From: CAZGUH01 sp964529005
GTDB lineage: Bacteria; Actinomycetota; Acidimicrobiia; Acidimicrobiales; Ilumatobacteraceae
Assembly (NCBI GenBank): GCA_964529005.1
Contig: CAZGUH010000011.1
Span: 20,885 to 84,884 of the forward strand
Direction: 5' to 3'
Length of the DNA: 64,000 bases
A model generated the notes under the pieces. The model was not told the DNA's origin. It saw only the letters and a program-made list of their open reading frames with translations, and did no database searches. Shown here in pieces: positions 33,438 through 41,693 of the stretch. The position numbers and the translations under genes were made by a program. Every line of letters begins with the position of its first letter. The first letter of the stretch is position 1.

Positions 33438-33443
33438 TAGAGT
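33438..33443 (+). promoter_or_regulatory. Possible -10 box (TAGAGT) of the tRNA-Pro gene
   Basis: TAGAGT lies 18 nt before the first base of the tRNA, a reasonable distance for a short 5' leader. Weak by itself. Confidence 0.35.
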
Positions 33444-33461
33444 CGTCGAGCACATCAGATA

Positions 33462-33539
33462 CGGGCTGTGGCGCAGCTTGGTTAGCGCGCTTGTCTGGGG
33501 GACAAGAGGTCGTGGGTTCAAATCCCGCCAGCCCGACCA
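33462..33539 (+). tRNA. tRNA-Pro (anticodon GGG)
   Basis: A complete cloverleaf: acceptor CGGGCTG pairs with CAGCCCG; D-arm GCGC/GCGC; anticodon stem CTTGT/ACAAG with loop CTGGGGG, so the anticodon is GGG; T-arm with GGTTCAAAT; discriminator A and an encoded CCA at 33537-33539. Reads CCC (and CCU) codons. Confidence 0.97.
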
Positions 33540-33640
33540 TTGTGAGGGTGTGGTCCCCCGGGGGCCGCCGTGCGCGCCGACGTCCGTACGGCCAGAGTTC
33601 CTCGCTTGATGCGATCGATGGTTTGACTACCTTGCATCAT

Positions 33641-33952
33641 GTGCTCGTCGTCGAGGTGGACCTGGCCCTCGCTCAGGGAACGGACGAGCGCGCCCCCGGT
33701 GGGGCGATCACCGTCGCGCTGTGCGGCTCGTGGAATCACAGCGGACCGTGCCGCTGGCCGCACCGCACAGACATCGACGCCGCACGTTCTCCTGCTCTGA
33801 TGCGCACCACCGTCACGGTCGACAGCGGCGACGTCCCCGAGGTGCTCGGTCGAATCCGCGCCGCGCTGGATGACGATCGTTGGACCGTTCTACGAGAAGC
33901 TGTGCACACAACGCAGACGGAGCCAGGCAGCGAGCCGGATGGGGCGACGTAG
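33641..33952 (+). CDS. Conserved small protein of unknown function
   Basis: About 103 residues. The stretch ITVALCGSWNHSGPCRWPH resembles a short actinobacterial family with a CGxWxHxGPCRWPH core whose His and Cys suggest metal binding (from memory, not searched). The start GTG at 33641 is chosen because TACCTT ends 7 nt upstream. The same frame is open upstream through the tRNA, which is not coding. The tail from residue 54 (MRTTVTVDSGDVPEVLGR) looks like a separate structural unit. The gene lies between tRNA-Pro and the convergent GH8 gene. Confidence 0.6.
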   Translation: MLVVEVDLALAQGTDERAPGGAITVALCGSWNHSGPCRWPHRTDIDAARSPALMRTTVTVDSGDVPEVLGRIRAALDDDRWTVLREAVHTTQTEPGSEPDGAT

Positions 33953-33997
33953 CCCCAGGAGACGGTCACTGGCCTCATAGCGTCTGAGACCTCGCCG

Positions 33998-35800
33998 TCA
34001 CCGCGCACCATGGCGACGGATGAGCGACCGCTCTCGAAGGCCGAGGGCAGCGCCGACGAGTGTGGTCGCCGCGATCGAGGCAAGGGCCAGGCTGCCGGTG
34101 TGCCGCCGCTGACGCTCGAGCCCTGATCGTTCGCGGGCGTGGCCTGCGTTGCGCTCGGGAAGGTATTCGTCAAGGTCCGCAGGCGGGTGGACAAGGTCGC
34201 CAGCCTCGGTCTCCTCGTCGCCCGTTCCCAACGGCCCGGCGCTGTCGGATCGGTCGGCCGGAACTCCCTCGGGCGTCGACGTCGCTGGGGTCTCCGGCGC
34301 TGCGTCCGGCGTCGGCGCGGCCGTCGCCGATGTGGTCGTCGCGGACTGCGCGGACGCTGACGTCGTCGACGTCACAGCAGCCGTCCCCTCCGCCGTCGTC
34401 GCGGTTGCTGGCGTCGTCGTGGTCGCTCCGGCAACGGAGCTCGGAGAAGTCGTGGACGTCGCGACGGTCGACGGCGACGCGGTCGTCGGCACGGCGCTCG
34501 ATGACGTGGCGGTCGTGGTCGGGGGCGCGGTCGTCGCAGGGGTCGTGCTCGTCGCAGCGTTCGTCGTGGACGGGCTCCCAGCGGTCGTCGACGGCGTGGC
34601 CTGCACCGTCGTGGTGGGCGCAGCGGCCGTCGACACTGTCGTGGGCGGAGGCGCCAGCGGTCGCGACGAGCCCGAGGCGACTGCGAGGAAGCGCCCGCTG
34701 CTCGGAGCGCTCTGTCCGGGCTCAGCGACCGGGCGCGCCACCAGCGCAGATTCCGCCAGCGCGATCCAAGCCGAGCCGTAGTAGGTCGGATGTTCGTCGT
34801 GCAGCTCGCGCGCCCGCTCCATCAGCTCGGTGGCAGCGTCGTCATCGTTCATGGCCGCGGCGGAGAGGGCGTTGGCCACCAAACCCAATGGGTGCGTGCC
34901 CCCTTCGAGTCGCTCACCGTCGAGGCTGTACGCCAACGCGGCGCCGTCCTCGGCGAGGGTGACCAACCGCGCTGCCATCTCTGCGACGACGTCGTGACCT
35001 TCGGGGCAGCCGATCAATCGGGCGGGAACCCGCGCCGCATCCAGACCGTACCGACCGGGGGAGCCGGCGTCATCGGGATGGGCGATGGCTCGCGCCGTCC
35101 CATCGTCGTCGAGCACCAGCCAATCCGGTGGCAACCCGCGAGCGATGAGCTCCTCCAACAACGAGAACGCATCATCTCGGAGCTCCGTCCAGCGTGGATC
35201 GCCGGTGATCTCGCCGAGCATCGCGTAGTCGCAGGGCGCCAGGTAGCTCGGATTGACGACCCGTCGCTCCACGGCCCACGGCCCGGCGACGACGACGTAC
35301 CGATCGCCGGCTTCGGCGGTCTCGTGATCGAGGATCGCCGTCGCGATCCGTCGCGCCTCGGTCAGATAGCCGCTCTGGCCGAAGCGTTCGGCAGCGATCG
35401 TCAGAGCGACTGCGATGTCGGTGTCGGCGTCGGACGCCGACTGCTCGTTGGCGACGGCGCCGTCCTGCCAACGCCACGCGAACAACGAGTCGTCCCGCTG
35501 AAGGTTCTGCCGCGTCCACGACCACACCGATTCGAACGCGGCTCCATCGCCGTCGTGCGCAGCGAGGAGCATCGCATAGGCCTGCCCCTCACTCACCGTG
35601 TCACCGCCTTGGTCATGGCGGATCACCCGGCCGTCCGGCGCGACGTAGTCGTCGAAGAACGCCGCGGTCGCGGCGGACGCGTCGCCCGATCCGTCGGATG
35701 CTTCGTTCGATTCGAGGGCGGCCACGATGCCGGCGACGGCGATCGCGGCCGCCACCAGAGCCGCCGCCGCGATGAGCGCCAGCCCACGGGTCACCGCCAC
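33998..35800 (-). CDS. Glycoside hydrolase family 8 (endoglucanase/BcsZ-like), membrane-tethered
   Basis: A 600-residue protein with an N-terminal signal/anchor helix (about 5-28) and a GH8 (alpha/alpha)6 barrel at about 45-370. The proton-donor Glu lies in DTVSEGQAYAMLLA and the Asp in QSASDADTDIAVAL; NPSYLAP and YGLDAARVP are family segments. A Ser/Thr/Pro-rich linker of about 170 residues follows, then a C-terminal helix (ALASIAATTLVGAALGL) and a basic tail, a probable wall-spanning tether. GH8 enzymes in synthase operons trim nascent beta-glucan. It overlaps the BcsA-like gene by 10 nt. Confidence 0.87.
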   Translation of the reverse strand: MAVTRGLALIAAAALVAAAIAVAGIVAALESNEASDGSGDASAATAAFFDDYVAPDGRVIRHDQGGDTVSEGQAYAMLLAAHDGDGAAFESVWSWTRQNLQRDDSLFAWRWQDGAVANEQSASDADTDIAVALTIAAERFGQSGYLTEARRIATAILDHETAEAGDRYVVVAGPWAVERRVVNPSYLAPCDYAMLGEITGDPRWTELRDDAFSLLEELIARGLPPDWLVLDDDGTARAIAHPDDAGSPGRYGLDAARVPARLIGCPEGHDVVAEMAARLVTLAEDGAALAYSLDGERLEGGTHPLGLVANALSAAAMNDDDAATELMERARELHDEHPTYYGSAWIALAESALVARPVAEPGQSAPSSGRFLAVASGSSRPLAPPPTTVSTAAAPTTTVQATPSTTAGSPSTTNAATSTTPATTAPPTTTATSSSAVPTTASPSTVATSTTSPSSVAGATTTTPATATTAEGTAAVTSTTSASAQSATTTSATAAPTPDAAPETPATSTPEGVPADRSDSAGPLGTGDEETEAGDLVHPPADLDEYLPERNAGHARERSGLERQRRHTGSLALASIAATTLVGAALGLRERSLIRRHGAR

Positions 35801-37341
35801 ACCTCTGCGGTCGTCTCCGGCTCAGGCTCGGCGTCTGCCAGCTTCGGCCGTTGCAGCAGAATCGCCACACCTGTCGCCAGCACCATGACGTGGACGGCGG
35901 AGAACGCGATGTTCGTGACCATGCCGGGGGACTGGTTGCGTGTGACGCCGTAGGCCGCCACGGCGAGCAGGGCACAGCAGGCGAAGATCGGCGCTGCGAC
36001 GGGCCGCAGCTGCCGCCGATCGGAGGCTGTTTTCGGTGTCACGGCAAAGCTGCCGCGTCTGCGCAGCGCGGTCAGGATCGTCGCCAGGATGTGGATCCAG
36101 AAGCACGCGCTGGCGACTGCAAACGCTCTGTAGGAGTAGTCGTTCGAGCCGGCGACGGCGACCGTCACCATGCCGAGGAAGAAGTACGGCGCCCAGTAGA
36201 TGAGGAACTGCTCCGCGGACGGAACGGTGACGGGCTGCTCCGTCGTCAGGATGCGAACGATCGGGAACGTCATGTAGATCAGCAACGTCCACCCGGTGAG
36301 CCAGTACGCCGCCGACAGCAAGTACTGGAGGCGGATCCGCAACGGCAGGCGGGCGGTGAGAACGGTCGGCACGGCAGACAGGCACCCGCGCGCCCAGCGA
36401 AGCTGCTGGCTGACGTAGGAGCCGGCATCCTCCGGAGCCAGGCCCGACGCGAGGACATCCGGCACGTACTTGGTGCGCCATCCGCGTTCGTGAAGGCGGA
36501 TCGACAGCTCGAAGTCCTCGGTGAGCGAATCGTGGGAGAAACTGCCGACGGATTCGAGCGCGCCGCGACGGGCCACGAAGTTCGTCCCGCAGCAGAACAT
36601 CGCGCCCACCTCGTCGCGCCCGAGCGCGATGGCGCCGAAGAACAGCGATTGCTGCGACCAGCTCGCGTCTGCGACGCCGCCCCGATGCCAGTTGGCGTAG
36701 TACTGCGGCGTCTGCACCAACGCCACGTCGTCCGAATCGAACTCCGCGAGGCACCTGTCGACGAAGTCCGGGCGCGGCACGTGGTCGCAGTCGAGGACGG
36801 CGATGAACTCGCCGTCGGTGCGCGCCAGCGCCCAGTTGATGTTGCCCGCCTTGGCGCCTTCGCTCCCTGGCCGTTGGATGCAGTGGACGTCGTAGCGCCG
36901 GGCGAGCTCGGCCATCTCGGGTCTGCCGCCATCGTCGAGGAGGTACACGCGCACGTCCGCTCCGGTCATCGCGGCCGCAGCCGCGACGGTCGGCTCGACG
37001 ACATCCAGCGGCTCGTTGTACGTCGGGATGAAGACATCGACCGAAGCCCGAACGGCGGTGCGCTCGATCGGCGATCGCGGGCGGACGCGCGACACCGTCC
37101 ACCAGAAACCGAGCGCCTGCATGAGGTTGAAGCCCTCGGCCCCGACCAACAGTCCGTACAGCAACGGGTGTGCCGCACGGCCCGGCCTGAGCAGCCACCA
37201 TGCATACCGGACGGCCAACACGAGGTCGACGACCACCAACAGCCGCACCAGACGAGCGCGCGTGGCGAGGCCCTCGCGCGGACGCCAATCGGCCGCTGCG
37301 AGGCGAGCGTCCACAGCTGGGGCGGTCACAGGAAGCTCCAT
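35791..37341 (-). CDS. BcsA/CslA-like processive family-2 glycosyltransferase
   Basis: A 516-residue membrane synthase with two N-terminal helices, a cytosolic GT2 domain and about five C-terminal helices. Catalytic motifs are VYLLDDGG (first Asp), VLDCDHVPR (DxD), SLTEDFELSIRL (TED, base) and QQLRWARG (Q(Q/R)xRW), the set for processive beta-glycan synthases using UDP-sugars. No PilZ domain is visible, so c-di-GMP control through that route is unlikely. It lies between a GT39-like gene and a GH8 glucanase with overlapping ends, which indicates a surface polysaccharide operon; cellulose or another beta-glucan is inferred. Confidence 0.87.
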   Translation of the reverse strand: MELPVTAPAVDARLAAADWRPREGLATRARLVRLLVVVDLVLAVRYAWWLLRPGRAAHPLLYGLLVGAEGFNLMQALGFWWTVSRVRPRSPIERTAVRASVDVFIPTYNEPLDVVEPTVAAAAAMTGADVRVYLLDDGGRPEMAELARRYDVHCIQRPGSEGAKAGNINWALARTDGEFIAVLDCDHVPRPDFVDRCLAEFDSDDVALVQTPQYYANWHRGGVADASWSQQSLFFGAIALGRDEVGAMFCCGTNFVARRGALESVGSFSHDSLTEDFELSIRLHERGWRTKYVPDVLASGLAPEDAGSYVSQQLRWARGCLSAVPTVLTARLPLRIRLQYLLSAAYWLTGWTLLIYMTFPIVRILTTEQPVTVPSAEQFLIYWAPYFFLGMVTVAVAGSNDYSYRAFAVASACFWIHILATILTALRRRGSFAVTPKTASDRRQLRPVAAPIFACCALLAVAAYGVTRNQSPGMVTNIAFSAVHVMVLATGVAILLQRPKLADAEPEPETTAEVWR

Positions 37342-39566
37342 ACCTTCACCTCGTCATTGCCGACCTCTGCGGTCAACGGACGCTCGGCGGACAGTTCGTG
37401 CACGAAGTCCAAGGCGTCGGTGACGCTCGGGTCGTCCGGGCGCCACGTGAACGCGCCGATGACCACGACGCGTTGGCCGGCTCGCAACGCGGCGCGGGCG
37501 TCGGCGACCGGCACGACGGCCGCGCCGCGAGCGGCTTCACGCACGAGCTGGCTGATGTCGTTCGGGGCGTACACCACGAGATCACCGGGCTCCGCGACGT
37601 CGTCGACATGGTCGATCGCCGCCGCCACGTCGTAGCGCGGGAGCGGTTCGACGTGCGTGCGCTGATCGATGGTGGCGACGACGAGCAGGGCGACGGCGGC
37701 CAGGCCGAACGCCCGAGCGGAGGTCCAGCGGCCGGCATGGCCGATCGCGTAACCGGCGCCGATCGCGATCATCGGCATCGCTGTCGCCGTCCACGCGAGA
37801 GCGAACGGCGGATTCCGCGGGGCTCCGCTGATCTGGAGCAGCAGGAGAGCGACGAACGGGCTCACCGCGAGGACGACGACGAGTGCCCCGCGCCGCGACC
37901 ACGAGCGGCCGAGCAGCACGAACGCGGCGAGCATGCACAGCGGCCAGAGCGCGAGCAGCCGGGACGTCACGTGCGGTGGATGGAAGCCGACCAAACTGAT
38001 GAGCGCCGTTCCGACGAGCCCGAACACCGATCGACCGGCGGCGGGCGCGCCGTCCGTCGCGTACTCGAAAGGCGGGAGGACGTCGGGTGGGCCGAACCCA
38101 CCGCGGTATGTCATCAGCACGACGAACGCGGCGAGTTGGATCGCCAGCGCGACGAGCATCTTCATGCGGTCTCTTCGCGATCGCGCCCCAGCGCGCTGTG
38201 CCACGACGGCAGCCGCGATGTCCAAGATCACCACGGGCACCAACGCCAGCTGGTGACTCCACAGCAAGCTCGCAGTGACCACGCCGAACATCAGCCAATC
38301 GGTCAGCCGGTTGGTGGTCAGCGCCATCGTGAGGGCGAGCAGCGACAGGGTCGTCAACAGCGCGGCGAGTGCTCCGGGCTGCGCTTGCCCCGCGAGCCAT
38401 ACGAAGCCCGGCCCGAAAGCCACGACGGCGGCGGCGATCAGCCCGACGCGCCGGTCGAAGAGCTTCGACGCGGTCACGTGGATCACCGGAATGAGAACAA
38501 GGCTGGCGATCAAGGACGGCAGCCGCAGCGCCCATGGATCGGAACCGAACGCCTGGCGACTGAGCCAGACCAGCGCATCGAGGAGGGGCGGATGCGCCTG
38601 CGCTGCTCGCGCCGCGTCGGACATCGCGTCGAACGACGAGCGGGTGACGCGTGCGGTGTCGGCCTCGTCCAACCACAGCGGCCGAACGGACCACGCCCGA
38701 AGGGCGGCGCCGCCCACTACGAGCAACGGCAGCGCTACCGCTGCGAATCGCGGCCCTTCGCCGACGTCGTCACTCGCCACGACCAACGACCGGGGGCTGG
38801 CCAAGCCCGTCGAGACCAACAGGCCGACGGTCAGAGCCGCGCTCGCGATCGCAGATGCCGTCACCGCAGACTCGGCGGACGTCGTGGCGCTGTCACCCAG
38901 GAGAACGAGCCAGAACGCGACGGACACCGCGACGATCGCCACCACAGACGACGCCTGCCGGTTTCCGATCCGGTGATGTGCGAGCACCTCGGCGAGGCCC
39001 AGGCTCGCCATCGCGGTGGCGGCGAACGGGACGAGGGCCGTGAGACGCTCGTCGCCGATGTCGACCCAGCCGGCGACGCCGACGGCCACGAGCACTCCGG
39101 CGCCGCCTGCGAGCGCGCTCGTCACCAGGGCAGGGAAGATGTCGATTCGTCGTGCCTCGTGCAGGCGACTGAACAGCACCGCTGGTGCGGCGCCTGCGGA
39201 CAGCGGGATCATGCCGAGTCCCACCACCGCAGCGGCGAGCTGCAGCTCGCCATCGTCGCCAAACGCCGGAGCCAGAGCAGACACGGCGATGACCGTCAGG
39301 AGCCCGAGCGAAAGGCCCACGAGCCGACCGCCCTGACGGACGCCGGCGACGACACGAACCGCCACCAGCGCGACGACGATGACGGCGACGACGATCCGTG
39401 TCACCGGACCCGTGAAGTGTGCCGCTGCGAGCAACCCCGCGCCGGCGGCCAACCCGGCGACGATCGAGATCACCTCGACCATTCGGACGGGCGCAGACTC
39501 CTCGTGTTCCGTCCACTCTCGCAGCACCGGCGCCGGGCCGCGCCCGCCGACGACGGTGCGCACCAT
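37326..39566 (-). CDS. GT39-like polytopic membrane glycosyltransferase
   Basis: A 746-residue protein with well over ten predicted helices. The middle has a GT39/ArnT-type loop (RPLWLDEADTARVTR: acidic residues after the first luminal helix; then QAHPPLLDALVWLSRQAFG). A small soluble C-terminal domain follows (about 650-746). Relatives transfer sugars from polyprenyl-phosphate. It is the first gene of the exopolysaccharide operon; its stop overlaps the BcsA-like start by 16 nt. The start ATG at 39566 has no clear -10 or Shine-Dalgarno. The upstream 213-bp spacer to the divergent gene holds no other ORF. Confidence 0.75.
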   Translation of the reverse strand: MVRTVVGGRGPAPVLREWTEHEESAPVRMVEVISIVAGLAAGAGLLAAAHFTGPVTRIVVAVIVVALVAVRVVAGVRQGGRLVGLSLGLLTVIAVSALAPAFGDDGELQLAAAVVGLGMIPLSAGAAPAVLFSRLHEARRIDIFPALVTSALAGGAGVLVAVGVAGWVDIGDERLTALVPFAATAMASLGLAEVLAHHRIGNRQASSVVAIVAVSVAFWLVLLGDSATTSAESAVTASAIASAALTVGLLVSTGLASPRSLVVASDDVGEGPRFAAVALPLLVVGGAALRAWSVRPLWLDEADTARVTRSSFDAMSDAARAAQAHPPLLDALVWLSRQAFGSDPWALRLPSLIASLVLIPVIHVTASKLFDRRVGLIAAAVVAFGPGFVWLAGQAQPGALAALLTTLSLLALTMALTTNRLTDWLMFGVVTASLLWSHQLALVPVVILDIAAAVVAQRAGARSRRDRMKMLVALAIQLAAFVVLMTYRGGFGPPDVLPPFEYATDGAPAAGRSVFGLVGTALISLVGFHPPHVTSRLLALWPLCMLAAFVLLGRSWSRRGALVVVLAVSPFVALLLLQISGAPRNPPFALAWTATAMPMIAIGAGYAIGHAGRWTSARAFGLAAVALLVVATIDQRTHVEPLPRYDVAAAIDHVDDVAEPGDLVVYAPNDISQLVREAARGAAVVPVADARAALRAGQRVVVIGAFTWRPDDPSVTDALDFVHELSAERPLTAEVGNDEVKVWSFL

Positions 39567-39779
39567 GCCCGCGCGGTTACCCCTCGGCGAGCGTTCCGAG
39601 ACGGTGCAGTCGGCTCAGCGCCGCGCGTGCAGGAAACATGCGTCGTACGGGCTCCGCATCGCGCGACCCGATGTTTGAGGGGGTACGAAGCAGGGCACGA
39701 CGGAAGCCATGAACGTCGGTCCGGCTCGCCCTCGTGCGTCCCGGCATTCTGGTCTGGAGACCTCGTCGAGGAGGATGAC

Positions 39780-40019
39780 ATGGGTGCATTGAGCGTGCTT
39801 CTGATCGCGGCAGGCGCCGTGCTGGCGTTCGCGGTGAAGGCCGTGTCGGACGATGTCGACCTGACAACGGTCGGCGTGATCTTGATGATCGTCGGAGCGA
39901 TCGGGTTGATCGCCTCCATCATGCGTGGCTCGATGCTGGGCTTCAGCTCGACCCGCGAGCGTCGCGTCTCAGCCGATGGCCGCACCGTCGTCGAGCACGA
40001 ACGGGGCTCATCGTTCTGA
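39780..40019 (+). CDS. DUF6458-like two-helix membrane protein
   Basis: A 79-residue protein: a helix at the start (VLLIAAGAVLAFAVKA), VDLTTVGVILMIVGAIG forming a second helix, and a basic tail with RRVSADGRTVVEHERGS. This pattern matches a very common actinobacterial small membrane family. An unusually good Shine-Dalgarno (GAGGAGG, 6 nt before the ATG) shows that not all genes here are leaderless. Function unknown. Confidence 0.8.
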   Translation: MGALSVLLIAAGAVLAFAVKAVSDDVDLTTVGVILMIVGAIGLIASIMRGSMLGFSSTRERRVSADGRTVVEHERGSSF

Positions 40020-40030
40020 CCCGCGACGCG

Positions 40031-40474
40031 CTACACGTTCAACCCCGGTAGGCGGCTCGCCTGTCGGATCCATGAGGTGAGGCGATCCTCGTCGAGGGGA
40101 TCGTCCTCGTGGATGTTGAGGTAGCGGACGTCAGGATCCTTGGCAGCTTTGGGCGGCTCGGGATCGAGGGCGGCGCCCTTGAAGAACTGGAGCTGCACGT
40201 ACTTCGTGTAGCAACGAACGGCGACGAACCAGCCCTCACCCTCGTGGCCGTAGAACGGCTGGTTCCACTTCACGGCTTTGTGCACGCCGGGCACGGTCCG
40301 TTCGATCAGATCGTCGAGCCGCTCGCCGACGGCTCGCTTCCAGCCGGGCATGGCTGCGATGTAGGCCTGGACCGGCCCGTTGCCCTCGCCCTTGGGGATC
40401 TGCGGGTTGCCGCCGGCGAGCAACGTGGGCTCGGATCCGGTGCTGCGTTCAACGTTTCGCTTGCGCGTCGTCAT
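40031..40474 (-). CDS. DUF1801 (YdhG-like) domain protein
   Basis: A 147-residue protein. Core features are VQAYIAAMPGWKRAVGERLDDLI, VHKAVKWNQPFYG (the KW.xPxY signature) and VQLQFFKGAALDP, followed by an acidic C-terminus. DUF1801 proteins resemble the iron chaperone frataxin fold; function is not established. The ATG at 40474 has GGAGGA 5-7 nt upstream. It overlaps no neighbour and ends 11 nt from the convergent DUF6458-like stop. Confidence 0.8.
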   Translation of the reverse strand: MTTRKRNVERSTGSEPTLLAGGNPQIPKGEGNGPVQAYIAAMPGWKRAVGERLDDLIERTVPGVHKAVKWNQPFYGHEGEGWFVAVRCYTKYVQLQFFKGAALDPEPPKAAKDPDVRYLNIHEDDPLDEDRLTSWIRQASRLPGLNV

Positions 40475-40518
40475 CGTCCTCCAATCGGCGCGAATGGTAT
40501 GCGCCCGCGGTGGCGGGA

Positions 40519-41102
40519 TCAGCTGACCTCGAGGACGATCTTGCCGCGGGTGTGGCCGCCCATGATTCGGCGGTGGGCTTGCGCGGCATGCGCGCGCCTC
40601 CGTACTGCACCGGCTCGGCCGAGCTCGGCGAGGAACGGATGATTGCGCTCGCTCAGCTTGCCCAGATACATGACGGCGACGCGATCGCTCACGTTCTTTG
40701 ACGACGGCGAGATCGTGCGCGATGAACACCGTCAGCCCTTCGGCGACGACGTCACGGATCTTGCGCCGGGGTTCAGCGACGAATCGGATCCTGGAAGATC
40801 ATCTGAAGGTCGCCGCGCACGGCGCGCAGGGCGCGGTGGTCCATCGCCGCGAGGTCACGCCCGCCGAACGTGATCGTGCCGTTGGTGGGCTTGCGCAGCA
40901 TGGTGATCGCCCGCGCCGTCGTCGACTTGCCGCACCCGGATTCGCCGACGAGGCCGAGGGTCTCACCGCGCGCCACGTCGAAGCTGACGCCGGCGACGGC
41001 TCGCAGCCTCCCGTGCGGCGTGTCGAACCCGACCGAGAGGTCCTCGACGCGCAGCAGCACGTCGTCACCTCGGCCGGGAAGCGCCGGATCGGCGACGGCC
41101 AT
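40519..41102 (-). pseudogene. Decayed oligopeptide ABC ATPase (OppF/DppF-like) joined to a quinone-oxidoreductase C-terminus
   Basis: From ATG 41102 the frame encodes a normal start of an Opp/Dpp ATPase with Walker A LVGESGCGKST and LQMIFQDP, then stops at 40773. Reading on with frame changes recovers SSLNP, then RDVVAEGLTVFIAHDLAVVK, then (after one extra base) VSDRVAVMYLGKLSE. About 80 residues with the signature motif and Walker B are missing. The remaining frame to TGA at 40519 reads AHRRIMGGHTRGKIVLEVS, the C-terminal end of a zinc-type or QOR-like alcohol dehydrogenase/quinone reductase. So two different genes are fused by deletion, and at least three indels are present. A misassembly is the alternative. 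Confidence 0.75.
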
Positions 41103-41219
41103 CAGAGGACGCGCTGCACAGCTTCCCGCACCTCGTGCCCGACTGCGTCGAATCGGACGCCGCGATCGCACGCATCGCCGCCCACGTCGACCGCCTCCTC
41201 GCCGAGCGACGAGCAGCCG

Positions 41220-41675
41220 TCAGCTCTTGTCGGCGTAGCGGACGATCGCTTTGAACTCCTTCGCTGACAACGGCAGCACGGACAGCCGGTTGCCGCGCGC
41301 CAGCAAACGTGAGTCCGCGAGTTGGGGAATCGTGCGCAGCTCGTCGAGCGAGACGAACCGCAGCGCCCTCACCGGCGCCATGGTCACCCACGTCCAGCGC
41401 GGATCGGCGGGATCGGAGTCGGGGTCGTAGTACTTGCTCGTCGGGTCGAACTGCGTCGGGTCGGGCTCCGGCGCGCCCAGGACCCTGCAGATGCCGGCCA
41501 CGCCCGCGGGCTTGGCGTTCGAGTGGTAGAAGATCGCCTCGTCGCCGACGCGCATCTGGCGCAGGTAGTTGCGCGCCTGATAGCTCCGAATGCCATCCCA
41601 CCCCTCGCGCCCGACGCGCTCGAGGTCGGCATAGCTGAACGACTCCGGTTCGGACTTCACGAGCCAGTACGACAC
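41220..41675 (-). CDS. EVE-domain protein
   Basis: A 151-residue single EVE domain (DUF55), a PUA-like fold that reads modified bases such as 5-methylcytosine derivatives or modified tRNA. Visible features are YWLVKSEPESFSYADL, WDGIRSYQARNYLRQM, VGDEAIFYHSNAKP and GICRVLGAPEPDPTQFDP. The GTG start is fixed by TAGCTT 7 nt upstream (minus strand 41688-41683). EVE proteins occur both as housekeeping and in defence contexts; the neighbours here do not decide. Confidence 0.92.
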   Translation of the reverse strand: MSYWLVKSEPESFSYADLERVGREGWDGIRSYQARNYLRQMRVGDEAIFYHSNAKPAGVAGICRVLGAPEPDPTQFDPTSKYYDPDSDPADPRWTWVTMAPVRALRFVSLDELRTIPQLADSRLLARGNRLSVLPLSAKEFKAIVRYADKS

Positions 41676-41693
41676 CCGGGCGAAGCTAGCCAA

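Noticed and set aside
33552..33566. Palindrome GGTCCCCCGGGGGCC after tRNA-Pro as a terminator
   Set aside because: There is no loop and no U-tract; pairing would need an unfavourable tight turn.
34149..34781. Val/Ala-rich plus-strand ORF
   Set aside because: It mirrors the Ser/Thr linker codons of the GH8 gene on the other strand; low complexity explains the open frame.
39670..39690. A sigma-B/F-like promoter (GTTT then GGGTA) upstream of the DUF6458-like gene
   Set aside because: GTTT and GGGTA are nearly adjacent instead of about 15 nt apart.
37200..40019. A 939-codon plus-strand ORF across the exopolysaccharide operon
   Set aside because: It is the antisense of the well-supported GT39-like gene and part of the BcsA-like gene; its translation is a charged Arg/Asp/His-rich string without domains. 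Only its last 79 codons (DUF6458-like) are real.
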